This document shows, in pieces, positions 1 to 7,201 of a stretch of 33,104 nucleotides of DNA. Origin of the DNA: an uncultured Myxococcales bacterium (lineage in GTDB: Bacteria; Myxococcota_A; UBA9042); assembly GCA_903883645.1 (NCBI GenBank), contig CAISBR010000064.1, forward strand, positions 1 through 33,104, read 5' to 3'. The stretch's first letter is position 1. Each line of letters starts with the position of its first letter. A model generated the notes under the pieces. That model worked only from the letters and a program-made list of their open reading frames with translations, did no database searches and was not told the DNA's origin. Position numbers and translations under genes: made by a program.

Positions 1-150
1 GCGCTTCGCCGGTTTGCAGGCAGGCGTAGCCGCAACGCGCCGCGGTACATCCTAGTAGGCTGAGGCTTGTGCTTGGTGTCGCATCGCTTGCGACGGCGGT
101 GCGCATGGCCCGTCAGGAAGATGCTGAGCGTGCCGAGCCTTCGCGCTAGG
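1..150. other. Left edge, no gene assigned
   Basis: No convincing gene is seen here. The minus strand is open from an ATG near position 106 to the window edge, but the translation (Ser/Thr/Cys-rich, about 35 codons) resembles no family I recognise. A short inverted repeat at 78-94 (GTCGCA, 5-nt loop, TGCGAC) lies downstream of the dehydrogenase stop codon. It has no T-run, so it is at best a weak terminator. Confidence 0.3.
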
Positions 151-1065
151 TTAGATCAGCGGATCATAGCCGAAGACATCGGCGGTTACGCGCAACGGCG
201 CGAAGCTGCTCTTGAAGGCTTGGGGTAGTTGGTCGGCCAGCTCTTCTGCCGTCCAGCCGCCTTGGCGGTGCAGGCTGCGGCTTGGCACCGGTGGGTCGAA
301 CAGTGTGATCTCGCTTCCGCGCACTACAAATACTTGACCATTAATGTCTTTTGCGCGGTCACTGACCAGCAGCGTCACTAGCGGGGCGACCTGGGCGGGG
401 TCGAGCTGCTGCAAACGTCGCAAGCGGGCCTCGCCAGCGGCATCGCGCGCCGGAATGCTAGAGGTCATACGGGTCCAGGCGAACGGCGCCACGGCGTTGG
501 CGCGTACACCAAACCGCTGCATATCCAGGGCGATACTGCGGGTCAGTGCCACCAGACCCAGCTTGGCTGCCGCATAGTTGGCTTGGCCGACATTGCCGAT
601 CAGGCCCGAGGTCGAAGTCATCGCCACGATGGCGCCGCTGCCCTGCTCGCGGAACGGCTCGGCACAAGCGCGAAAGATATTGAAACCGCCCTTTAGGTGT
701 ACGGCCAGCACGGCATCGAAGTCGTCTTCAGTCATCTTGTGGAAGATCACGTCGCGAACAATTCCCGCGTTGTGGATGACAAAATCGACACGGCCCCATT
801 GCGCCAAAGCATCGCGCACCATCGAGCGGGCACCGTCGAAACTGGCCACGCTCTGTTCGTTGACAAGGGCTTCGCCGCCGGCTGCCCGAATCGCCGCTAC
901 GACTTGATGGGCAGGGTGGTCGCCGGTCTCGCCGCCATCGAGCTTGGCGCCCAAGTCATTGACTACCACTGCGGCCCCTTGTGCCGCCAAATCCAGTGCG
1001 ATTGCGGCGCCGATGCCGCGGCCTGCGCCGGTTACGATGCCTACTTTGCCGTCGAGCATGCCCAT
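151..1065 (-). CDS. Short-chain dehydrogenase/reductase (SDR)
   Basis: This is an NAD(P)-dependent short-chain dehydrogenase of 304 residues. The Rossmann glycine motif TGAGRGIG lies near residues 13-20, NNAG is represented by HNAG, and the catalytic Ser and YxxxK appear as TSTSG followed by YAAAK. The extended C-terminus after the core (WTAEELADQL and following) resembles the SDR domain of peroxisomal multifunctional enzyme type 2, that is (3R)-hydroxyacyl-CoA dehydrogenase, so an acyl-CoA substrate is likely but not proven. The ATG at 1065 is preferred over upstream starts because GAGGG lies 6 nt before it, and the fold begins right after it. The gene is 47 nt downstream of the P-loop kinase gene on the same strand and may be co-transcribed. 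Confidence 0.88.
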   Translation of the reverse strand: MGMLDGKVGIVTGAGRGIGAAIALDLAAQGAAVVVNDLGAKLDGGETGDHPAHQVVAAIRAAGGEALVNEQSVASFDGARSMVRDALAQWGRVDFVIHNAGIVRDVIFHKMTEDDFDAVLAVHLKGGFNIFRACAEPFREQGSGAIVAMTSTSGLIGNVGQANYAAAKLGLVALTRSIALDMQRFGVRANAVAPFAWTRMTSSIPARDAAGEARLRRLQQLDPAQVAPLVTLLVSDRAKDINGQVFVVRGSEITLFDPPVPSRSLHRQGGWTAEELADQLPQAFKSSFAPLRVTADVFGYDPLI

Positions 1066-1112
1066 GGTGTCCCTCGCAAGGTTGGGTCGGTGAACCGAAT
1101 GGTGTGGTGTGG

Positions 1113-1673
1113 TCAGTGCGGCCAGCGCAGTCGCCACTGGACCAACAAATCTTCAAGATTACTAATCATATCAGAAAGTTCGCGCCCGTTATCGATGCGC
1201 ACATCGGCCAGCGCCGCCGTCGCCACCAACTGCTGGCCCGCCGAGTCCGTCGAAATCAACTCGGCCTGTTCGTGGCGAACAAACTCATCGAAGTCGCGGG
1301 CATCGCCGGCACGGCCTCGGGTATGAAGTCGCTCGTAGCGCAGTCGCTCGTCGGCCACTACTTCGACGAGTACAAAGTCGGGGCGCGCGCGCAGGGCTTC
1401 GACCTCTGCGGGGGTGCGAATGCTGTCGACTACAATGTCGCGACCGGGCGGCAGCCTCTGCAGGGTGCGGACGGCTAGCACGCCTGGCCCACCTTGGCTG
1501 CGCAGCGTGCGCCCGCCTTGGATTAGGTTGTCGCGCGAGGTCTCGAGCCCTTGTTCCGTCAGCCACGCGCGAATGGCGTCGGATAGCGACGTGTAGAAAA
1601 AACCTTGTGTCACCAGCCATTCGGCGACGGTGCCCTTGCCCGAGGCGTTGCGTCCGGTCAGGCCAATGATCAT
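1113..1673 (-). CDS. Small P-loop nucleotide kinase-like protein
   Basis: This 186-residue protein starts almost at once with a Walker A loop (GRNASGKGT, about residues 7-15). It has the size and layout of the dephospho-CoA kinase/nucleoside monophosphate kinase fold: a DSIR motif after a hydrophobic strand (VVDSIRTP), a lid-like Arg-rich segment and a C-terminal helix. It resembles the kinase-like domain that precedes the deaminase domain in some deltaproteobacterial dCMP deaminases, but no deaminase zinc motif is present here. The substrate is therefore unknown. The ATG overlaps the ygfZ stop codon by 4 nt (ATGA), which implies translational coupling with YgfZ. A functional link to folate or Fe-S repair would be inference. 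Confidence 0.75.
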   Translation of the reverse strand: MIIGLTGRNASGKGTVAEWLVTQGFFYTSLSDAIRAWLTEQGLETSRDNLIQGGRTLRSQGGPGVLAVRTLQRLPPGRDIVVDSIRTPAEVEALRARPDFVLVEVVADERLRYERLHTRGRAGDARDFDEFVRHEQAELISTDSAGQQLVATAALADVRIDNGRELSDMISNLEDLLVQWRLRWPH

Positions 1674-2731
1674 GCTGCGGTTCCTTCGGCGCTGAGCACA
1701 CTAGGTACAGTGGTCGCGACAATGCGTACTTGCGCCGTTGCCGTGCCGTCGTCGCTGGCAGCAGTCAACACGGCTCCCGGAGCGTACGCCTTGCGCTGCA
1801 CGCTGGCCAGCCCCCACAAGCGGCCATCGGCAAGCAGCACTGCTGAACCCATCTTGCCAGCGCGTTTCCCAGCTACATCGCGCAGTTGCCACCCTGCGCC
1901 CGGTAGCGCTTCGCCCTCGCGTTCGACCCAGCACAGGTGGCGGCGAATTTGGCCGCGGTAGGTCATCATGGCGATGGCCTCTTGCCCCATGTAGCAGCCC
2001 TTGCGGTAGTCGACCGCAGTCTTTAGCCCAATTTCAAGGGGAAGGCTGCCAGGGTCGACATCTCCAGCCGTTAGCGAAGGCCAGCCGCTGGCAATGCGCA
2101 GCGTCTCGAACGCCGCATGGCTGCCCGGTGTGGCCCCCGCTTCGATGAGCGCGGCAGCCACATCGCCCAAGTGGTCGCGCTGCAACTGTATAAAAAAGCA
2201 GGGCAATGCCTCGCCCGCTGGCGATCCGTGCGCACCACCTGCCACCGCCTGACCCAAATCGACAGGCATACCAAGCAGTTGCGCCGTGTGCCAGGAACCC
2301 AGTGCAGGTTCGGGCAATCCCAGCCGCTGCATCAGCGCCGGCGACGTCGCGCCGATGAGCTGGACCAGCGCCAAATCATCATCGATCGACAGCTCAACTT
2401 CATCCATAATAACATAGCGATCAAGTGTGTCGCGCAGAACCGGTGCCAAGCTGCGCTCGGTCCACAGCACCGCCCGGTCGGGGCCCAGCACCTGAATCGC
2501 CGTCGCTAGAACCGCCCCCTGCGGATCGCACAAACAGGTCGTGCGCAGTGTTCCGTCGGCTAAGCCCTTGACATCTTGGGTTAGCATCGCGTGCAGAAAC
2601 TTCTTGAAGTCCTTGCCCGTCGCCACCACGGCCAGCAGATCGTCGCGGCCGAATAGCGCTGCCGCGTCGCGCACCTGTGTCGCGATAGCTTGATCGCGCG
2701 CAGAGATCACGCGAGCAGTAGAGTTATTCAT
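1670..2731 (-). CDS. ygfZ: Folate-binding YgfZ/GcvT-like protein
   Basis: This 353-residue protein belongs to the YgfZ/IBA57 family, relatives of the glycine cleavage T-protein that use tetrahydrofolate to help maintain Fe-S enzymes such as the radical-SAM protein MiaB. The diagnostic K-G-C-Y-x-G-Q-E motif is present at about residues 244-251 (KGCYMGQE), with the essential Cys at 246. The N-terminal half has the GcvT-like motif LTQDVKGL, and the C-terminus has the expected small beta-barrel. The start is set at 2731 because GAGG lies just before that ATG and the upstream lipoprotein gene ends at 2761; the longer reading frame would overlap it. Fe-S proteins that may benefit nearby include HemN, CcoG and the FNR-like regulator, but no direct link is shown. 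Confidence 0.88.
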   Translation of the reverse strand: MNNSTARVISARDQAIATQVRDAAALFGRDDLLAVVATGKDFKKFLHAMLTQDVKGLADGTLRTTCLCDPQGAVLATAIQVLGPDRAVLWTERSLAPVLRDTLDRYVIMDEVELSIDDDLALVQLIGATSPALMQRLGLPEPALGSWHTAQLLGMPVDLGQAVAGGAHGSPAGEALPCFFIQLQRDHLGDVAAALIEAGATPGSHAAFETLRIASGWPSLTAGDVDPGSLPLEIGLKTAVDYRKGCYMGQEAIAMMTYRGQIRRHLCWVEREGEALPGAGWQLRDVAGKRAGKMGSAVLLADGRLWGLASVQRKAYAPGAVLTAASDDGTATAQVRIVATTVPSVLSAEGTAA

Positions 2732-2760
2732 AATTCCTCGTAGTTGGATGCTGTCGGACG

Positions 2761-5700
2761 CTAGGGCATACCGATAGTCAAGAAGTTGCTCGCCCGCGAC
2801 CGCCACCGGCCAAACTCGAGGTCGTAGGTGGCAAAGCCGTTGATCGAGAAGTTGGGAATGTAGCCGCGGTCGACGCGGATGGCGTAGTCGCTGCCCGACG
2901 CCAAGGCAGGGAAGGGGTCGATGCCCTCGGCGCCAAAGTCGGGTAGGGTAAACTTCTCAATCGTGGGGCCGACATACATCCACCAGAACGGGAAGCCCCA
3001 GCCCGTCTGTGGGTCGAGTCCGGCGTCGACATGCACGCGAGTGAACGACGGCTTGGGGCCGGGCAGAGCGCTCCACTCCACCTGAACGGCGCCTTGTAGG
3101 CCGCTGCCGGGCGTCGGGCTGGTGATGGTCGGAACGGTTAAGAAGGGGCCCAGCCACAAGCCGGGCTCGCCCACCAACACGGATGTCCCGTCGGTAAGCA
3201 GGGTGCCGGCGCGCGGGCGCACGTCGCGGCGCTCGGGCGACTCGTCCGTTAAGCCCTTAGCATCCAAGCGAAATTGCCCGCCTTCGCGGTCGATCACCAG
3301 CAAGGCGCCGTCGCCCAGCGGCACCAGTGCCACCACGGCTTTGACCGAGGGATTGACGCTGCCCAACGGCCACCCCCCTTCCCATACCGTGCCGTTGCTG
3401 CTGACAAATAGCGCAGGTAAGTTGCCGGTTGCATCGCCGCCGAGCCAAATCTTGCCGCTGTCGTACAAGGCGCTGCGCAGGGTCACCGTGCCGGCTTTGA
3501 CCTGTGTGGCAGTGGTCTCCGCTCCGCTCAGGTCGAGTCGCAGCACCGCGCCGTCGTCGCCCGCCGCCACCGCGCCAAACGGCGTGCACGCCACCGCGTT
3601 CCAGCTGCCTGTGCCCAGCCCAACCACCGGCTGCCAGCCAGCGCCGCGATCGACAATGGCTGTACCCTTGGCACCCACCGCTACACGGCCCAGCGGCCCC
3701 TGGCAGACGGCTTGCAAGTCGGCCTGCACGCTCGAGGTTTCGCTGACAACCTTGTTCCCCTTTAAGTGCCGCACCAGGCCGCCTGCCCCCACCATGGTCG
3801 CGTCGGTCGGCGTGCCCGCCATCGCTAGCACCGCCGGCGGCTTCTGGTACGGATCGATGACCGGCGGCAGCCACATCAGCAGCGGTTCCTTGGGGTAGCC
3901 GCGCCAAACGCTGCCGTCGCGCCCTACCGCGGCCACGCGGCCATCGCTGCCACTCACGATGCCACGCAAGTCGAGATCTTGGCCCAAGGTCGAGTCCGTG
4001 CTGATGGCCGTAGTGGAGCGGGTGCGGAAATTGGCGTCGCCGGGGGCTACCACGGTGTCGTGTAGGGTCAGCGTAATCGGCCCGACCTCGGTATAGGTGC
4101 CAAACAGCGCGTGGGCGTAAAACGAGTAGTGGGTCGTACTGAGATCGTTAGGCAACGAAACTGGCTGATATTGCAACGGTACATCGTCAATCACGCCGGT
4201 GCCGCCGCCCTGTGGATCCGCCGCGAATCCGGGCAACCGCACCAAGCCATCCGAACCCAGGTTGAGCCACGGCGCAACTTGTAGCCCCGCGCCCAGCCCA
4301 TTCAAAAACGGTTGCGGGTGGTCCAAGCGCACCTGCAGCGTGCGGCTGAGGGCAATGTCGAGCTTGACGTCGATCCCTGTGACGGGGTCGCTCGGCTTGC
4401 CATAGTTGGGCTTGGGAAACACATGGCGATGCACGCCCATGGCCGTTGGCACAAATATCTGAGTAGTGTTGAGGATATAACCACCCACGCAGACCACCGC
4501 TAGCTCGTCGAGTCGGGTCGTCATCTCGTAGTTACCTGTCAGCGGGTCGACCGGGGCGGTCTCATACGGCAGCGCGCCCTTGTTGTCGAACTGCGAGGGC
4601 AGCGGGTTTTCGCTGTCGGCGCCGATGTCGCGGATGCTGGTGGCGCAGTACACGGCGCGGATGCCCAGCGTGGGCCGGCAGACTTGTCCGCCCGGGGTGC
4701 TGGCATCGGCGGTACATACAAAGCCGTTTTTGCAGACGTTTTGTGTTGCGCAGTCGGCGAGGCAGCGCTTGCCGGCGGGGCCGTTGCCGACGCAGCGAAA
4801 GGTGGTGCCGTCGCCGAGCTTGCCACCGCAGTCGTCGTCGATCTGGCAGCTCTGGCAGGTCTTGTCGCCGGTTTCGGCGGAGCTCAAGCAGTTGGTCGGC
4901 GGTACAACTAGATATTTATCAAGGTCAAGTACTTTACCTTTAACAAGCGCGAAGGGCTGCGGCGTGGGGCCTCCTCCTCCTCCGCCACTGCCGCTCGATG
5001 GGGGCGTGTAGGGGAACAGGAGCAAAGTGGCGTTGGTGGCGTCGAATTGCAGGATCGAGCTCGAGGTGTACTCGGTTTTGGTGGCCGAGACGCGCACGGG
5101 GGCGATGACCTCGGGGCCCGAAAATACGATCATGCCGTTCTTGTCGGTGTTGCCGCTGTATTTTTCGTAAATGGCGTCGCCAGGTGAGCCAAGCTGCACG
5201 GTGGCATCGTCAATCGGCTCGCGGGTGTAGATGTCGAGTACGGTGACATTGAGCGTGCCGGTCGCGCTGGTGCCCCACGTGCCGCCGTCGGGGCTGCCGG
5301 GCGAGTAATAGTCGTAGCCGTCGAGCAGGGTGTCGCTGTCGCTGCCGTCGATGAGGTCGACGTTGACCGGGCCGGCGGCGTGGGCGGGTGTGACTACCGT
5401 GAGTAGGCCGCTGTGTACTACCTTGATACCATTGGCCACTAGGCTGCCAAAATGGACCTTGACCCCCTTCTTAAAGCCGCTGCCGTAGACCTTGACCACA
5501 GCTCCGCCGCCTATCGAGCCGTTGGGCGGACTGACTGCATTGATGCGTGCATGGCCGTCGAGGTAGCCAAAACCGTTGGTCAGCGTGGCTTTTTGGCTGC
5601 CGCATTTGATCTCGACGTCGGCGGCGCCGGCTGCTCCGGGGGGGGTGACGAGGCTGAGCGACTTGCCGTCGGCCGCGACCTGGCTGATGGTTGCCGAGTA

Positions 5701-7050
5701 CATGCCGATGCGGGCAAGGCAGCCCTTGGCAAAACCGCTGCCGCTGACTTTGGCCGCAGTGCCGCCGGCGATGGGGCCCATGTTGGGGCTGATGGCGCTG
5801 ACAACGACAGGCGCGTTGCGGGTGTAGGCGTTGTCTAGGCTGGCGGTGCCGGCGCTGGTGACGATGGTGACCGCGACGCTGCCGGCAGGGCCGCCGGGGG
5901 CAGTGGCTTCGAGCGACGCGCCGCTCTGTTTGTATTGCACAGAGGCCTGGCCGAACAGCACTTTTTGCACTTCGGCGCCGTCGGGTAGGCCGGCGAGCAC
6001 GACGACGGAATTGCCGCCGGATGTGGGGCCAGAGCTGGGCACAACACCGTAAAGCTCTGGCGTTTTTAGGCTTACATCCACGTAGGCGAAGGCAGGCGAG
6101 AGCTTGCCGTTGCCATAGGGGCTGGTCAGCACCATGTCGGCCGGCCCCGGTTTGGCGCTGGGGTCAAGGGCGGTTAGCGCCGGCACGACCGCGCTGCGCC
6201 CTGTGGCACTGCTGCTCAATAAGGTGCCAAGTGCCCCGCGCGCATACATTTTGTCGGCATTGCCCACGCCTGCGCCCACCAGGGTTACGGTGCCGCCGTC
6301 GATGCTGACCAAGGCGGGCTGAACGCGCTCGAGGCTGGGGGCACGCCCGTACGTAAAGGCGTTTTGCGCGTGGCTGACTCCGCCGGCGTGGCGCACCGAG
6401 ACGACGACTTTGGCGGTGTCCATCGTGTCGCTGGCGCTGTACGGCGGGGTTTGGGCGATCAGGGTCTTGTCGTCGATCCAGCGCGTGTCGAGCGCTTCGG
6501 CAAACCCGACCAGGACGCGGTCGCCGTTCCGGAAGCCTTCGCCGTGCACGGTCAGCTCGCTGCCGCCCGTCATGGGGCCGCTGCTTGGCGCAAAATCGCC
6601 CACAGTTACGGTGTCTAAGTAGGCGTAGCCGCCCTTTAAAACGACGCCGGTAGTCTTGCTGGGTCCGACGCGCACATCGACGAGGCCGGCACTCTTCGCG
6701 GCCGGGGCGGTGACAAAAATGTGGGTGGTACCGGCGCGCCACTGCACCGCGGCCTCGCTGTCGCCCACGAAGACCTTGCTGGTGGCCTCAAAACCGCTGC
6801 CGGCTAGGTCAAGCTGCTCGCCGCCACCCAGGCTGCCTCGCGCCGGTGTTATGCTAGTAATGCTGAGCTTTTGGAGGGTTGCGCCGTCTGGGCCCTTGCC
6901 CACGTCGCCATTGCTGGCATCGCCCGCGTTGCTTGTGGCCACCGACTCGGGCGAGCAGGCCGCGCAAGATAAGAGAAAAGCCAACAACAATGACCAGCTG
7001 CGCGCTATGCGCCCGGGGATTGGCTGCGATGGGCGTGGGGTGCTGGCCAT
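2761..7050 (-). CDS. Large TIG/IPT-repeat surface lipoprotein
   Basis: This 1429-residue protein starts with a lipoprotein signal peptide: Arg/Ser n-region, hydrophobic LLLAFLL, lipobox L-L-S-C with Cys29. It is followed by an Asp/Gly/Asn linker. Six TIG/IPT (immunoglobulin-like) repeats run at about 63-146, 148-236, 239-325, 328-411, 415-498 and 501-582, each opening with a variant of SP-x-x-G-x-x-x-GG. A carboxypeptidase-regulatory/CNA-B-like beta domain (about 598-680), a poly-Gly linker and a Cys-rich, EGF-like stretch (about 720-805, over ten Cys) follow. The region 1050-1300 has repeated AVG/G-x-V blades resembling a beta-propeller, and a fibronectin-like end follows. ATG 7050 is chosen for the signal peptide and GGAG upstream. 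The likely role is surface adhesion or binding; the ligand is unknown. Confidence 0.85.
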   Translation of the reverse strand: MASTPRPSQPIPGRIARSWSLLLAFLLSCAACSPESVATSNAGDASNGDVGKGPDGATLQKLSITSITPARGSLGGGEQLDLAGSGFEATSKVFVGDSEAAVQWRAGTTHIFVTAPAAKSAGLVDVRVGPSKTTGVVLKGGYAYLDTVTVGDFAPSSGPMTGGSELTVHGEGFRNGDRVLVGFAEALDTRWIDDKTLIAQTPPYSASDTMDTAKVVVSVRHAGGVSHAQNAFTYGRAPSLERVQPALVSIDGGTVTLVGAGVGNADKMYARGALGTLLSSSATGRSAVVPALTALDPSAKPGPADMVLTSPYGNGKLSPAFAYVDVSLKTPELYGVVPSSGPTSGGNSVVVLAGLPDGAEVQKVLFGQASVQYKQSGASLEATAPGGPAGSVAVTIVTSAGTASLDNAYTRNAPVVVSAISPNMGPIAGGTAAKVSGSGFAKGCLARIGMYSATISQVAADGKSLSLVTPPGAAGAADVEIKCGSQKATLTNGFGYLDGHARINAVSPPNGSIGGGAVVKVYGSGFKKGVKVHFGSLVANGIKVVHSGLLTVVTPAHAAGPVNVDLIDGSDSDTLLDGYDYYSPGSPDGGTWGTSATGTLNVTVLDIYTREPIDDATVQLGSPGDAIYEKYSGNTDKNGMIVFSGPEVIAPVRVSATKTEYTSSSILQFDATNATLLLFPYTPPSSGSGGGGGGPTPQPFALVKGKVLDLDKYLVVPPTNCLSSAETGDKTCQSCQIDDDCGGKLGDGTTFRCVGNGPAGKRCLADCATQNVCKNGFVCTADASTPGGQVCRPTLGIRAVYCATSIRDIGADSENPLPSQFDNKGALPYETAPVDPLTGNYEMTTRLDELAVVCVGGYILNTTQIFVPTAMGVHRHVFPKPNYGKPSDPVTGIDVKLDIALSRTLQVRLDHPQPFLNGLGAGLQVAPWLNLGSDGLVRLPGFAADPQGGGTGVIDDVPLQYQPVSLPNDLSTTHYSFYAHALFGTYTEVGPITLTLHDTVVAPGDANFRTRSTTAISTDSTLGQDLDLRGIVSGSDGRVAAVGRDGSVWRGYPKEPLLMWLPPVIDPYQKPPAVLAMAGTPTDATMVGAGGLVRHLKGNKVVSETSSVQADLQAVCQGPLGRVAVGAKGTAIVDRGAGWQPVVGLGTGSWNAVACTPFGAVAAGDDGAVLRLDLSGAETTATQVKAGTVTLRSALYDSGKIWLGGDATGNLPALFVSSNGTVWEGGWPLGSVNPSVKAVVALVPLGDGALLVIDREGGQFRLDAKGLTDESPERRDVRPRAGTLLTDGTSVLVGEPGLWLGPFLTVPTITSPTPGSGLQGAVQVEWSALPGPKPSFTRVHVDAGLDPQTGWGFPFWWMYVGPTIEKFTLPDFGAEGIDPFPALASGSDYAIRVDRGYIPNFSINGFATYDLEFGRWRSRASNFLTIGMP

Positions 7051-7114
7051 GGGACTCCGCGGAAGGGGCGCGCCGCCGGTGTTCGCTGCTCGCCGCAACT
7101 GCGGGCTACTGGGC

Positions 7115-7144
7115 ACTATACAGGGGCCCGTGGCTGGCTGCCAA
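7115..7144 (-). promoter_or_regulatory. Sigma70-like promoter of the TIG lipoprotein gene
   Basis: On the minus strand TTGGCA (7144-7139) and TATAGT (7120-7115) are separated by 18 nt. Each hexamer is one mismatch from the sigma70 consensus. Transcription would begin near 7108, giving a leader of about 58 nt before the ATG at 7050. The position between the sppA stop and the lipoprotein start supports independent transcription of the latter. Confidence 0.6.
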
Positions 7145-7201
7145 CGCTGAGTGGCAGAGGAGCGCAAAGCGATTGCAGTACTGCCGCTCCGTGCTCGCCC
7201 A

